DNA of 64,000 bases, from NCBI GenBank assembly GCA_021775255.1, contig JAJFIA010000021.1, forward strand, positions 1 to 64,000. Reading direction: 5' to 3'. The translations under genes and the position numbers were made by a program. Positions 1 to 10,608 of this stretch are shown here, piece by piece. The stretch's first letter is position 1. Every line of letters starts with the position of its first letter. The notes beneath the pieces were generated by a model, which saw only the letters and a program-made list of their open reading frames with translations, had not been told where the DNA came from and ran no database searches. This DNA comes from Roseovarius sp. GTDB taxonomy: Bacteria; Pseudomonadota; Alphaproteobacteria; Rhodobacterales; Rhodobacteraceae.

Positions 1-492
1 CGCAACGCGGTGATCGGCAAGGTGCATCGTCTGGGCCTATCAAACCGCAACACCAGCCCGGATCAATCCGACAGCAAAGCCAAGGCCAAGCCTGCGATCA
101 AACCAGCCAAATCCAAAACAACCCCAAAGGCACCAGCAAAACCCGCAGCCAAATCCGCCGCCAAATCCGCGGCCAAATCCGATACGGTCCCGGTACCGGT
201 TGTTACTCGCATCAAGCCGATTATTCCGGCAGGCCAACCCCTGCCGCCACAGCCCTCCGCCAATGAGATCGACCCCGAGGCGCTGGCCAAGGTGACCGAG
301 GTGGAAAAGAAGGCAAAAAAGATTTCCCTGATGGAACTGACCGAGCGCACCTGCAAATGGCCCATCGGCGATCCGGCCACCCCGGAATTCTGGTTTTGCG
401 GCCTGCCTGTGAAATCCGGCAAACCCTATTGCGAGGCGCATGTCGGCGTCGCCTTCCAGCCCATGAGCGCAAGGCGCGACCGGCGGCGGTAG
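1..492 (+). CDS. gcrA: GcrA cell cycle regulator family protein (5' end outside window)
   Basis: Reading frame opens at window start with RNAVIGKVHRLGLSNR (GcrA N-terminal HTH) and ends with the C-terminal CKWPIGDPATPEFWFCG...YCEAH cysteine motif. Confidence 0.9.
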   Translation, partial: RNAVIGKVHRLGLSNRNTSPDQSDSKAKAKPAIKPAKSKTTPKAPAKPAAKSAAKSAAKSDTVPVPVVTRIKPIIPAGQPLPPQPSANEIDPEALAKVTEVEKKAKKISLMELTERTCKWPIGDPATPEFWFCGLPVKSGKPYCEAHVGVAFQPMSARRDRRR

Positions 493-679
493 GCAATTCC
501 ATACCCCCACATGCGACAACAAACAAATCGCCCTCCCTTGGCCTGTAGTGTGGGTGAAACCCACGCATGGTCCTTAATATTGCAAGCCCCCAAAATTCCC
601 CGCGTAAACAGTATTGTTACTATATTTGATTATCCTGCCCCTGAAATTACCGTCAACCTGAACCCAAAGGAGGCCCCAA

Positions 680-1321
680 ATGCCCTACCCCAGCTTTACC
701 CGTGCCGAGCGTATTGCCGATGGCATGGTGCATGTGCTGGGCGTCTGTGCGGCCCTCTTTGGCGTCACGGCGCTGTTCTTTTACTCGGCGCATCAGATGG
801 GGTGGGGCCTGTTCACTGCCACGGTGATCTATGCGGTGGGGCTGGTTGCCATGCTTTCAGCCTCGGCGGTCTATCACCTGGCGCATCACACCTCTGCGCG
901 GCCGTTTCTGCGGCGGCTGGATCATGCGGCAATCTATATCAAAATCGCCGCGACATTCACACCGCTCAGCGTGATCCTGAACACCTCATATGGCTATCTC
1001 ATTCTGGCGTGCGTCTGGGCTTTGGCCCTCATCGGCGTGGTGGGTAAGCTCACTGCAAAACGTGGGGCGATGACAACCGGCTCGTGGCCCTATCTGGCGC
1101 TTGGCTGGATCGGGGTGGCATTGCTCATCCCTTTGATGGGCGTGCTTACGGGCTTCAGCCTGCTGTTGTTGCTCTCTGGCGGGCTGCTTTATTCTGCGGG
1201 GGTGATTTTTTACCGCTGGGAGGGGCTTAAATATGCCACCGCAATCTGGCACGGGTTCATCGTCATCGCATCGGGGTGTTTCTTCCTTGGCATATCATCG
1301 GCGCTGGCCACAACGATCTGA
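680..1321 (+). CDS. Hemolysin III / PAQR family membrane protein
   Basis: Multi-TM protein with ERIADGMVHVLG, SAVYHLAHH and LRRLDHAAIYIKIAATFTP motifs. Confidence 0.85.
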   Translation: MPYPSFTRAERIADGMVHVLGVCAALFGVTALFFYSAHQMGWGLFTATVIYAVGLVAMLSASAVYHLAHHTSARPFLRRLDHAAIYIKIAATFTPLSVILNTSYGYLILACVWALALIGVVGKLTAKRGAMTTGSWPYLALGWIGVALLIPLMGVLTGFSLLLLLSGGLLYSAGVIFYRWEGLKYATAIWHGFIVIASGCFFLGISSALATTI

Positions 1322-1323
1322 GG

Positions 1324-1683
1324 TCAGTCCGGGGTTTCGCCAAGATAGGCGCGTACACTGTCCTGAACATGGCGAAACCGGTCACCGCCCAGTTTTTTGC
1401 CCCCGTACCAGCGGGTTACAACGATGATATGATCATATAGGGCCGCGCGCTCCAGCATGCGCAGGATCACCATTCCGGCCCCTGATTCACCATCATCCGC
1501 CTTAAGCCCCCCGCCATCCGACAGCAAAACCGCCCATGTATTATGCGTGGCGCGGGAAAATTTCTTGTTTTGTTTCAAGACCCTGATGAATTCATCAATT
1601 TCACAACGGGCCCGTACAGGCCCACCGGAAACCGCGTATTTTGAGCCGCGGTCATTGATCACCCTCGTCAACTGCCGCATCAA
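1324..1683 (-). CDS. YigZ/IMPACT (UPF0029) family protein
   Basis: SRATHNTWAVLL, DDGESGAGMVILRMLE, VTRWYGGKKLGGDRF motifs. Confidence 0.85.
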   Translation of the reverse strand: MMRQLTRVINDRGSKYAVSGGPVRARCEIDEFIRVLKQNKKFSRATHNTWAVLLSDGGGLKADDGESGAGMVILRMLERAALYDHIIVVTRWYGGKKLGGDRFRHVQDSVRAYLGETPD

Positions 1684-2390
1684 AGCCCGGCATTCACACG
1701 TTTGACCGTCTCCAGCCGCTTGGCATTGGGCGGGTGCGTGCCCAAAAATCTGTCACCGGGATCAGGGATCTGGGTGAAAAACTGCGCCCCGCGCACCGGA
1801 TCAAACCCGGCCTGTTTGGCAATGACAGTGCCCAGCGCATCGGCCTCAAGCTCAAATTCCTTGGAATAGCTGCGCGCGCCCACGCTGCCGCCCAGATTGG
1901 CCGCCTCCTGAACCGCCCCCGATCCGGCCCCGGTCAGCGCCGCAAGCCCGCCCAGAATAAGCGCGCCGGTCTGGGCATTTACCTGGGTGCGCTGCAAATG
2001 CCCCCTGATATGGTGGGCCGCCTCATGGCTCATGACAAAGGCCATCTCATCGCGGTTACGCACATCCGCAATCAAAGCCAGCGTAAACGCCAGCACCGGA
2101 CGGCCGGATCTGTCAACCGTCTGATAGGCATTTGAGGGCTGGTTGGGGCGGGCATCCACAACAATGCGAAAATCGCAATTATTGCCTCGGGTGCGCTGCC
2201 TACAGGCCCGTTCCGCCACCGGCTCAACCGCGCGCACAACCTGCTCAAATCGCTGTTTATCGGCGGCTGTCGGCACCGAAGGCGCTTTTCTTTGTACACC
2301 AGACGGCGCAGGCTGCCCCGGCCGGGGTGGCTCTGTTGTTGTCACACAGCCCGCAAGAGCCGCCATTGAAATCAAACATAACAGACGCAT
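1680..2390 (-). CDS. M48 family metallopeptidase lipoprotein
   Basis: Lipobox MAALAGC; HEAAHHIRGH zinc motif and FELEADALG. Confidence 0.85.
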   Translation of the reverse strand: MRLLCLISMAALAGCVTTTEPPRPGQPAPSGVQRKAPSVPTAADKQRFEQVVRAVEPVAERACRQRTRGNNCDFRIVVDARPNQPSNAYQTVDRSGRPVLAFTLALIADVRNRDEMAFVMSHEAAHHIRGHLQRTQVNAQTGALILGGLAALTGAGSGAVQEAANLGGSVGARSYSKEFELEADALGTVIAKQAGFDPVRGAQFFTQIPDPGDRFLGTHPPNAKRLETVKRVNAGL

Positions 2391-2510
2391 TTTAACCCCA
2401 TGAATAATCAAACCCCCTAAGAGCTTAGCCAAGGTTTCATATCGCTACCAGCCCAAAGCGATCAATCCATGCAGGCTTGCAAAGACCCGCCAATGAATTA
2501 AATTACCCCC

Positions 2511-2747
2511 ATGTTTTCGATCGAACACGAATTTGATGCCACGGTGGTCACATTGGTGGATGAAGGCGCGGCCCCGCTTGGCGAGGATGTGGTGATCAAC
2601 GCCTTTGAAGAATGCGTCACCCTCAGCCAGTATGATCCGCGGAATGACAAGGTGCAAACCATCACGCTCACAATGTCGCAACTGCGCGATCTCAGCGCCG
2701 CTTTGAACCTGCCCGAAGGGGTCTATTCTCTCGAGGAAAATACCTGA
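2511..2747 (+). CDS. Conserved hypothetical small protein
   Basis: Complete 78-aa ORF in a gap between converging/diverging genes. Confidence 0.5.
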   Translation: MFSIEHEFDATVVTLVDEGAAPLGEDVVINAFEECVTLSQYDPRNDKVQTITLTMSQLRDLSAALNLPEGVYSLEENT

Positions 2748-2827
2748 TATCACCGCCGCCCCGGGCTTGATCCGGGGCCTCCCGGCCAAGGTGGAGGTCC
2801 CGGATCAGGTCCGGGACAGCCGCGCGC

Positions 2828-3082
2828 TTATTCCACCCGGAATACTTTATCCCGCGTGCTTTGCCCCCGGATCAGGCGCAGCTGTGATTTTGGCAGGCCC
2901 AGCGCCTTGGCCAGAAGCTTTTGCACCATTGCATTGGCCTTGCCATCCTCCGGCACAACCGTCACATAAATCCGCACTTGCCCGTCGGTCACGGTGATGC
3001 GGTTGTTTGATGCCCTTGGCGTCACCCGCACGGCAATTTCCGCCCCCTCAAGGGCCAGGTGGCTCAGATCAATAGCTTTCAT
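2828..3082 (-). CDS. DUF167 (YggU-like) family protein
   Basis: RVTPRASNNRI ... EDGKANAMVQKLLAKALGLPKSQLRLIRGQSTRDK typical of DUF167. Confidence 0.85.
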   Translation of the reverse strand: MKAIDLSHLALEGAEIAVRVTPRASNNRITVTDGQVRIYVTVVPEDGKANAMVQKLLAKALGLPKSQLRLIRGQSTRDKVFRVE

Positions 3083-3194
3083 GGTTATGGCATACACACC
3101 GTACCACCCTAACGCCAAGCCCGATAAACCGCTTGACCATATCCTGCACAAGCCTGACATGTGGCATGACCATCATCAATCTCATGAGGCCCCG

Positions 3195-3773
3195 ATGCCC
3201 CTGCCCAACACCCCCGTTCTTGAATTCCTGCAAAGCCGCCGTTCGCGCCCCGCCAAAACCCTGAGCGCCCCCGCGCCATCCCGCGAAGAGCTGCGGCCGA
3301 TATTGCAGGCCGCCCTGCGCTGCCCCGATCATGGCAAGCTTGAGCCCTGGCGCCTGATCGTGCTTGAACGCCCCGCCTTGCAGCGGCTCGCAGGCCTTGT
3401 GGCCCCTTGCGGCGCGCGGCTGGGCAAGGACGCGGCAGACATCGCCAAAGCCACCGGCCAATTTGCCGACAGCCCTCTGGCGGTGGCGGTGATCGAGGTG
3501 CAAAAACCCCTGCCGAAAGTGCCCCCGATCGAGCAAAGCTATTCCGCCGGGGCGGTCTGCCTTGGCCTGCTCAATGCCGCGCTGGCCTCGGGCTGGGGGG
3601 CCAACTGGCTCAGCGGCTGGGCCAGCCATGACCGCGAGTTTCTCACCACCGGATTACAGCTTGAAGCGCATGAAAAGCTGGCCGGGTTCATTCATATCGG
3701 CACCGAGACCTCTGCCCCGCCCGAACGGCCCCGGCCCGACATGGATGAAATCATTACCTGGATGGCGGATTAA
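3195..3773 (+). CDS. Nitroreductase family protein
   Basis: LEFLQSRRSRPAKTL, AALRCPDHGKLEPWR, NAALASGWGANWLSGW motifs; upstream in-frame residues are probably non-coding. Confidence 0.8.
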   Translation: MPLPNTPVLEFLQSRRSRPAKTLSAPAPSREELRPILQAALRCPDHGKLEPWRLIVLERPALQRLAGLVAPCGARLGKDAADIAKATGQFADSPLAVAVIEVQKPLPKVPPIEQSYSAGAVCLGLLNAALASGWGANWLSGWASHDREFLTTGLQLEAHEKLAGFIHIGTETSAPPERPRPDMDEIITWMAD

Positions 3774-4045
3774 GGCCGCCCCATCCGGTTGAACACATCT
3801 ATATCCGCAATGGTAATGGCACCGGTTAAAATGATCGTCGCAACAATGCCCCAGACCACAACCGCCACGGCCGTTGCAATCAAGGCCTTTTTCTTCAGAT
3901 GATGCTCTTGCGGCGATCCGGCATGGGTGCCGGGCACGATGTCACCCGCCTCATCCTGGGTCTGAATGCGGATCGGCAGCGCCGCCATGAAAGTGACAAC
4001 CCAGATGATCAGATATAAAACCAGCCCGGTGACAACACCCATCAA
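3770..4045 (-). CDS. DUF1467 family membrane protein
   Basis: VVTGLVLYLIIWVVTFMAALPI ... PGTHAGSPQEHHLKKKAL pattern. Confidence 0.85.
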   Translation of the reverse strand: MMGVVTGLVLYLIIWVVTFMAALPIRIQTQDEAGDIVPGTHAGSPQEHHLKKKALIATAVAVVVWGIVATIILTGAITIADIDVFNRMGRP

Positions 4046-4446
4046 ATCTCCTCCAGCTCAATCAGACAGCCATTGAAATCCTTGGGGTGCAAAAACAGAA
4101 CCGGCTTGCCATGGGCGCCGATTTTGGGTGTTCCATCGCCCAGCACCCGCGCGCCCGTGCCTGTCAGTTGCTTTGCCGCTGCGGCAATATCCTCCACCTC
4201 ATAACAAATGTGATGAATGCCGCCCGCCGGGTTCTTTTGCAAAAACCCATTGATCGGGCTGGCCTCTCCCAAGGGATACAGAAGCTCGATCTTGGTGTTG
4301 GGCAACTCGATGAATACCACCCTGACGCCGTGATCCGGCTCATCCTGTGGCGCGCCAACATTGGCCCCCAAAGCGTTGCGGTATTGCGTCATCGCCGCCT
4401 CAAGATCAGGTACGGCAATGGCCACGTGGTTCAGGCGTCCGATCAT
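4042..4446 (-). CDS. mce: Methylmalonyl-CoA epimerase
   Basis: LNHVAIAVPDLEAA..., HHICYEVEDI, KPVLFLHPKDFNGCLIELEE. Confidence 0.92.
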   Translation of the reverse strand: MIGRLNHVAIAVPDLEAAMTQYRNALGANVGAPQDEPDHGVRVVFIELPNTKIELLYPLGEASPINGFLQKNPAGGIHHICYEVEDIAAAAKQLTGTGARVLGDGTPKIGAHGKPVLFLHPKDFNGCLIELEEI

Positions 4447-4601
4447 CTAACAATTCCTTCATCGCAGCTTTGATGCCTTATGATCCGCCGCCCTGAACAA
4501 GGCAAGTGCGGAATGATTTCCGGGTTATCGCCGGTCGTTAACCTCTTGTTAGCCGTGAATGCGTAACCCTGTTGCCATCTGCTTTACCTGAGGACCAGCC
4601 A

Positions 4602-5318
4602 ATGGATGATTTATCGCCCTTCGCGCCGCAGCGCGCCCCCACCAGCAACCGCCCGCTTCTGGGCATGACCGTGCTGGTTGTCGAAGACAGCCGCTATGCC
4701 TGTGAGGCGATGCGCCTGATGTGCCTGCGCAGCGGTGCCCGCATCCGGCGCGCCGATTGCCTGCGCTCGGCCCGGCGGCATCTGCAGGTTTACCGCCCCT
4801 CGGTGGCGATCATTGATCTTGGTCTGCCCGATGGCTCGGGGCTTGATCTGATATCCGAGCTTGACCGCGCCTCGCCCCGGATCACCGCCATTATAGGCCT
4901 GAGTGGCGATGACAATTCCGAAACCTCCGCTTTGCAGGCCGGGGCCGATGGATTCCTGCACAAACCCCTTGAAAACCTTGGCACCTTCCAGCAGGCCATT
5001 CTTGAAAACCTGCCCGAAGACCGGCAGCCCAACGGCCCGCGCGTGTTGAGCGATGAGGCGATCACCCCCGATCCGGTGGCCTACCGCGATGACATGACCC
5101 ATGTGGCCAGCCTTCTGGAAGATCACAGTGACGGCCCGGTGCTGGATTATATTGCGCAGTTTCTGGGCGGTGTCGCCCGCTCGGCCGAAGATTATCAACT
5201 GGCCAGGGCGGCGGATAATCTGGCAAAACATCGCGCCAATGGCGATGATCTGCGGGGCCAAATCTCGCAGCTTTCAGGCATGGTTCAGGAGCGGGTGAAC
5301 AAACGCATCGCGATCTGA
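4602..5318 (+). CDS. Response regulator receiver domain protein
   Basis: VLVVEDSRYACEAMRLM, IIDLGLPDGSGLDLI, ADGFLHKPL. Confidence 0.85.
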   Translation: MDDLSPFAPQRAPTSNRPLLGMTVLVVEDSRYACEAMRLMCLRSGARIRRADCLRSARRHLQVYRPSVAIIDLGLPDGSGLDLISELDRASPRITAIIGLSGDDNSETSALQAGADGFLHKPLENLGTFQQAILENLPEDRQPNGPRVLSDEAITPDPVAYRDDMTHVASLLEDHSDGPVLDYIAQFLGGVARSAEDYQLARAADNLAKHRANGDDLRGQISQLSGMVQERVNKRIAI

Positions 5319-5322
5319 AGCG

Positions 5323-6036
5323 CTACAGCGTCGGATCACTGGCCGCGCGCACCAATGCAGTGAGATCACTCAGGCGTTCGCGCTGTCGGCCGTCTTTGTC
5401 AAAATTCCCCGGATCAAGCCAAATCCGGAACGCCTCATCAAGCGCGGGCCATTCCTTGTCAATCACCGCAAACCATGCGGTATCGCGGTTACGGGTCTTC
5501 ACCAGCATCGCCTGCCGGAAAACCCCTTCATAACTAAACCCCAGCCGCTGCCCCGCCCGGCGTGAAGGCCGGTTCAAGGCATCGCATTTCCATTCACAAC
5601 GGCGATAGCCCGCGTCAAACGCCCAGCGCATCATCAGATAGATCGCGTCCGTCGCGGCCCGGGTGCGTTGCAGGCAGGGGGCCATGGCAATAAATCCGAT
5701 CTCAATCGCCCCCGCCGCCGGTTTCACCCTTAAATACGAGGCAAAACCGCCCCACTCACCGGTGTCCAGATCACGAATGGCATGGAAGTGAATATCATGC
5801 TTCGCCGTGGCCTCCTGCATCCAGCGGTAAAACTGCGATGAAGAAGAAAACGGCCCCGCGCCCATATAATCCCAAATCCAGTCATGGCCAGCAAACGCCT
5901 TGTAAAGCAGCGCAGCATGGGCATCCGCATCCAATGGCTCAAGACAGGCATAACGCCCCTGCAACACCGTACCATCCGGTGCGGGCGGCACATGCCAGCC
6001 TTCAACCACCGGCCCGATGGGGCGTTCATCCTGCAT
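5323..6036 (-). CDS. GNAT family N-acetyltransferase
   Basis: ASYLRVKPAAGAIEIGFIAMAP ... CEWKCDALNRPSRRAGQRLGFSYEGVFRQA. Confidence 0.85.
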   Translation of the reverse strand: MQDERPIGPVVEGWHVPPAPDGTVLQGRYACLEPLDADAHAALLYKAFAGHDWIWDYMGAGPFSSSSQFYRWMQEATAKHDIHFHAIRDLDTGEWGGFASYLRVKPAAGAIEIGFIAMAPCLQRTRAATDAIYLMMRWAFDAGYRRCEWKCDALNRPSRRAGQRLGFSYEGVFRQAMLVKTRNRDTAWFAVIDKEWPALDEAFRIWLDPGNFDKDGRQRERLSDLTALVRAASDPTL

Positions 6037-6095
6037 GGCCTTGCCTCCCGTTGCATCCGCGCACAAGATAAACCACCCGAGAGCTACCTGAAAGG

Positions 6096-7871
6096 TTATT
6101 CCTGAGGGATCACCCGCAGATGCAGCTCCATCAACTGCTCATTTTCCGGCTCAGACGGCGCGTTCATCATCAAATCCTCGGCCCGCTGGTTCATCGGGAA
6201 CATGATCACCTCGCGGATATTCGCCTCATCCGCCAAAAGCATCACGATCCGGTCAATCCCGGCGGCACAGCCCCCGTGCGGCGGCGCGCCGTATTGGAAC
6301 GCATTGACCAGCCCGCCAAAGCGCTTATGCACCTCGGCCTCATCATATCCCGCCAGTTCAAACGCCTTGATCATGGTGTCCAGCTTGTGATTCCTGATCG
6401 CGCCGGAAATCAGCTCATAGCCGTTGCAGCTCAGATCATACTGATAGCCCAGAACCTGCAGCGGATCACCGTTCAGCGCCTCAATCCCGCCCTGCGGCAT
6501 CGAAAACGGGTTATGGCTGAAATCCACCTTGCCGGTTTCCTCATCGGCCTCGTACATCGGGAAATCCACGATCCAGGCAAAGGCAAACCGGTCTTGATCC
6601 GTCAGCCCCAACTGATCGCCGATCTCAACCCGCGCGCGGCCTGCGACAGCCTCAAACGCCTTCGGTTTTCCGCCCAGGAAAAACGCGGCATCGCCTACGC
6701 CAAGGCCAAGTTGTTGGCGAATGGCTTCGGTGCGCTCAGGGCCGATATTTTTGGCCAGCGGCCCGGCGGCTTCCATCCCCTCACCCTGATCACGCCAGAA
6801 GATATACCCCATCCCCGGCAGGCCCTCTTTCTGGGCAAAGGCATTCATCCGGTCGCAAAACTTTCGGCTGCCGCCCGAAGGCGCGGGAATGGCGCGAATT
6901 TCCGTGCCGCTCTGCTCCAGTATTTTGGCAAATATCGCAAAACCCGAGCCACGAAAATGCTCCGATACATCCTGCATCCTGATCGGATTGCGCAGGTCGG
7001 GCTTATCGGTGCCATACCACATCGCCGCATCGCGAAACGAAATTTGTTCCCACTCAGTATCCACCTTGCGGCCCTTGCCGAACTCTTCAAAAATGCCCTG
7101 AACCACCGGCTGAATGGTGTCAAACACATCCTGCTGCTCAACAAATGACATCTCAAGATCAAGCTGATAGAAATCCGTGGGCGAACGATCTGCGCGCGGG
7201 TCTTCATCGCGAAAACACGGCGCTATCTGAAAATATTTGTCAAAGCCCGACACCATGATCAACTGCTTGAACAACTGCGGCGCCTGCGGCAGGGCATAGA
7301 ATTTGCCCGGATGCAGCCGTGAGGGCACCAGAAAATCGCGCGCGCCCTCGGGCGAAGACGCGGTAATGATCGGGGTCTGATATTCGCGAAAATCCAAATC
7401 CCACATGCGGCGGCGAATTGAGGCGACAACATCCGAGCGCAGCTTCATGTTTTCCTGCATCGCCTCGCGGCGCAGATCAAGATAGCGATAGCGCAGGCGG
7501 GTTTCTTCGGGGTATTCCTGATCGCCGAACACGATCAGCGGCAGCTCCTTCGCCTCGCCCAGAACCTCCATATCGCGGATGAAAACTTCCACCTCGCCAG
7601 TGGGGATTTTCGGGTTGATCAGATCATCATCACGCGCCTTGACCTCACCATCAATCCGGATGCACCATTCGCTGCGGACATTCTCCACTTGCGCAAAAAC
7701 CGGGCTGTCGGGATCGCACAGAACCTGCGTCACGCCAAAATGGTCGCGCAGGTCGATAAACAAAATCCCGCCGTGATCGCGCACCCGGTGGACCCAGCCG
7801 GACAGGCGCACAGCGTCACCCACATTGGATTTGTTCAGATCAGCGCAAGTATGGCTGCGATAGGCGTGCAT
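6096..7871 (-). CDS. aspS: Aspartyl-tRNA synthetase
   Basis: Full-length class II aa[34 protein letters not shown]-terminus, [38 protein letters not shown]. Confidence 0.97.
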   Translation of the reverse strand: MHAYRSHTCADLNKSNVGDAVRLSGWVHRVRDHGGILFIDLRDHFGVTQVLCDPDSPVFAQVENVRSEWCIRIDGEVKARDDDLINPKIPTGEVEVFIRDMEVLGEAKELPLIVFGDQEYPEETRLRYRYLDLRREAMQENMKLRSDVVASIRRRMWDLDFREYQTPIITASSPEGARDFLVPSRLHPGKFYALPQAPQLFKQLIMVSGFDKYFQIAPCFRDEDPRADRSPTDFYQLDLEMSFVEQQDVFDTIQPVVQGIFEEFGKGRKVDTEWEQISFRDAAMWYGTDKPDLRNPIRMQDVSEHFRGSGFAIFAKILEQSGTEIRAIPAPSGGSRKFCDRMNAFAQKEGLPGMGYIFWRDQGEGMEAAGPLAKNIGPERTEAIRQQLGLGVGDAAFFLGGKPKAFEAVAGRARVEIGDQLGLTDQDRFAFAWIVDFPMYEADEETGKVDFSHNPFSMPQGGIEALNGDPLQVLGYQYDLSCNGYELISGAIRNHKLDTMIKAFELAGYDEAEVHKRFGGLVNAFQYGAPPHGGCAAGIDRIVMLLADEANIREVIMFPMNQRAEDLMMNAPSEPENEQLMELHLRVIPQE

Positions 7872-8055
7872 CATGTCATCTCCGGGCCCATGCGGGCAAA
7901 TGAATTGCTTCGCGCCGGTACACCTTGATGGGCCGCCAAAGTCAAGGCCCGCAGTTGCGCCAAAAGCCGCACAACGATGCAAAACCGTTTACAGATTGTT
8001 AAATTTACGCAAAAATATCATGCAACGCGCGAATAGCCCGAATGGGAGGGGAAAT

Positions 8056-9285
8056 ATGTGGGCAAATATTCTTGATCGGCTGCTCAGCCATATGATGCGC
8101 AACGGGCTGCTGTCGGTTACTTATCCCGATGGCACAACCCGCCGCTATGGCAGCGGCAAAGACGGCCCCGAAGTGGCGGTGACACTGCATGACGAAAGCC
8201 TGCCACGCCGGATCGTGATTTCGCCTGATCTTGGGGCCGGTGAGGGCTATATGGACGGCACCCTGACGATTGAAAACGATGATGTTTTCGGCTTTCTTTC
8301 CCTCGCGGTGGCCAATATATCGGCCCATGGGCAGCCCTGGTTTCGCAAGCCGCTTGACCTTGGCCGCCACATGCTTCGGCACCTGCATCAGTTCAATCCG
8401 ATAAAGCGCGCCCGCGCCAATGTGGCGCATCATTATGATCTCTCGGGCGAGCTTTATGATCTTTTTCTTGATGAAGACCGGCAATATTCCTGCGGCTATT
8501 TCCCCGATCCTTCAATGTCTCTGGATGCCGCACAAAAGGCCAAGAAATCCTATATCGCCAAGAAACTTCTGATCGAGCCGGGAATGCGTGTGCTTGATAT
8601 CGGCTGCGGCTGGGGCGGCATGGGGCTGACGCTGGCGCGCGATTATGGTGCCGATGTTGTGGGCGTCACCCTGTCCAGCGAACAACACGCCATGGCCAAT
8701 GCCCGCGCTGATGCGGCAGGCCTCGCGGACAGGGCCAAATTCGAGCTGATGGATTATCGCAAGGTTACCGGCAAATTTGACAGGATCGTCTCAATCGGCA
8801 TGTTCGAGCATGTGGGCGTGCCGCATTACAACGATTATTTCGCCCATGTGCGCGACTGTCTGACCGGAGATGGCATCGCCCTGATCCACACCATCGGCCG
8901 CGCCCAGCCGCCGGGGTTTTCCAGCCCCTGGATCACCAAATACATCTTCCCCGGCGGCTATGCCCCGTCCCTGTCTGAGACCATGAAAGCGGTGGAAAAT
9001 CAGCGCCTGTTTGCCTGCGATATTGAGGTCTGGCGGCTGCATTACGCCCGCACATTGCGCCTTTGGCATGATCGCTTCATGGCCAATATCGACAAGGCCC
9101 GCGCGCTTTATGATGATCGGTTCTGCCGCATGTGGCGCTATTATCTGGTCGCCAGCGAGGTCACTTTCCGCCATAGCTGGCAGGTGGTGTTTCAACTGCA
9201 ACTTTCGCCCGATCAGGAGGCCGTGCCGCTGACGCGCGATTACATGTGTGCCAAGCCTGAAAAGCCACGCGGCAAAGCCAGATAA
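8056..9285 (+). CDS. cfa: Cyclopropane-fatty-acyl-phospholipid synthase family
   Basis: HYDLSGELYDLFLDEDRQYSCGYF, LDIGCGWGGMGLTLARDYGADVVGVTLS, ISIGMFEHVG-type motifs. Confidence 0.92.
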   Translation: MWANILDRLLSHMMRNGLLSVTYPDGTTRRYGSGKDGPEVAVTLHDESLPRRIVISPDLGAGEGYMDGTLTIENDDVFGFLSLAVANISAHGQPWFRKPLDLGRHMLRHLHQFNPIKRARANVAHHYDLSGELYDLFLDEDRQYSCGYFPDPSMSLDAAQKAKKSYIAKKLLIEPGMRVLDIGCGWGGMGLTLARDYGADVVGVTLSSEQHAMANARADAAGLADRAKFELMDYRKVTGKFDRIVSIGMFEHVGVPHYNDYFAHVRDCLTGDGIALIHTIGRAQPPGFSSPWITKYIFPGGYAPSLSETMKAVENQRLFACDIEVWRLHYARTLRLWHDRFMANIDKARALYDDRFCRMWRYYLVASEVTFRHSWQVVFQLQLSPDQEAVPLTRDYMCAKPEKPRGKAR

Positions 9286-9300
9286 CCGGGCAATATCCGT

Positions 9301-10437
9301 TCAAATCCGCCGCCGGATCATCCCGCTGGCAAAGCGGGCTTTCCACAGGGCCTCATCATATTCGCTGGCCGCCGTGCTGTCATAAACAATTCCGCCGCCC
9401 ACATTCAGCCGGGCCCGCGCACCCTCAAGCAGCAAGGTACGAATCGCCACGCTAAATTCGGCCCGCCCGTCCGGCGCGGCCCAGCCGATCGTGCCGCAAT
9501 AAACATCACGCGCCTCAGGCTCAAGTTCGGCAATGATCTGCATCGCCCGCATCTTCGGCGCGCCAGTGATCGAGCCACAGGGGAATAGGGCGCGAAAAAT
9601 CTCATTCAGGCCAATCCCCGGCCGCATCTGCCCGGTAATGGTCGAGGTCATCTGATGCACCGTGGCAAAGCTCTCAATCGCAAACAGCTCAGGCACCCGC
9701 ACCGAACCGGCCTCAGATATACGCGACAGATCATTGCGCAGAAGATCCACGATCATCAGGTTCTCGGCCCGGTTCTTTTCATCCGTCTGCAGGAAAAACC
9801 GCCGCCGCGCGTCTTCCGTCGGGTCCGGGCTGCGCGGCTGTGTGCCTTTCATCGGGCGGGTCTCGATCCGGCCCTTCGCATCAGTGCGGAAAAACAATTC
9901 CGGCGACCGTGACAGGATCGCAGTGCCCTCTTGTTCAATCAACGCGCCATGGCGCACCGGCTGCGCCTGCGCCAGCGCCTGATACAGCGCCGCCACCGCG
10001 CCATCGGCACGCATCTCAATCGGAAAGGTCAGGTTGGCCTGATAAATATCACCCGCACAGATGTATTCATGCACCTTTTCAAACGCCCCGGCATAGCGCG
10101 CCGCATCCCAGCCCGGTTGAAAATCATCAAGCGTGGCCGCCTCCGCCGCCAATTCCGGCGCTGCTTCCGGCCCGTCAAATACCCCAAACCGCAGAAGTGG
10201 CAGGCGACGTTTCGCAGGCATGAGCGGCCACAATCTCGGCTCAAGCGCATAGCCCAATTCATAACTGGCATATCCCGCCAGCCAATGGCCCTGCGACCGC
10301 GCCTTATCCAGCGCCTTCAGTGCCGCAGACACCTCCGCCTGCTCCCCGGCCTCAATCAGATACCGGGGCCGCGCGAACATGCACGCCACCTCACCGGGGC
10401 CATGATCAAACCGAATCTGCACGCGCGCGTCCTTCAA
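9301..10437 (-). CDS. pabB: Aminodeoxychorismate synthase component I
   Basis: Chorismate-binding domain: DEKNRAENLMIVDLLRNDLSRI, LFPCGSITGAPKMRAMQII, GTIGWAAP. Confidence 0.9.
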   Translation of the reverse strand: MKDARVQIRFDHGPGEVACMFARPRYLIEAGEQAEVSAALKALDKARSQGHWLAGYASYELGYALEPRLWPLMPAKRRLPLLRFGVFDGPEAAPELAAEAATLDDFQPGWDAARYAGAFEKVHEYICAGDIYQANLTFPIEMRADGAVAALYQALAQAQPVRHGALIEQEGTAILSRSPELFFRTDAKGRIETRPMKGTQPRSPDPTEDARRRFFLQTDEKNRAENLMIVDLLRNDLSRISEAGSVRVPELFAIESFATVHQMTSTITGQMRPGIGLNEIFRALFPCGSITGAPKMRAMQIIAELEPEARDVYCGTIGWAAPDGRAEFSVAIRTLLLEGARARLNVGGGIVYDSTAASEYDEALWKARFASGMIRRRI

Positions 10438-10608
10438 ACCGGGGGTTACGCCCTGTATCTAAAACGGCGCGCATAAAAAAACACCCACAAAAACGCCCAT
10501 TAGCCGCAGTTTTCCGATCCCCCTTGCGCTGCGCCCGCTGATGGATATAACCGCAACAATTTGCCAATGCAGGCCCGCCCTGCACCATCCCGCTGCCCGA
10601 GGATTCCC

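Noticed and set aside
2762-2822. GC-rich CCCCGGGCTTGATCCGGGGCC / GTCCCGGATCAGGTCCGGGAC palindromes as a regulatory site
   Set aside because: Matches the look of common alphaproteobacterial intergenic repeats; position between the 3' ends of two converging genes suggests a terminator or repeat only.
6120-7148. 342-aa plus-strand ORF opposite aspS (and similar long ORFs opposite rarA, thiP and the M20 gene at 61831-63237)
   Set aside because: Shadow ORFs with low-complexity Arg/His/Pro-rich translations; the opposite strands encode clear conserved proteins.
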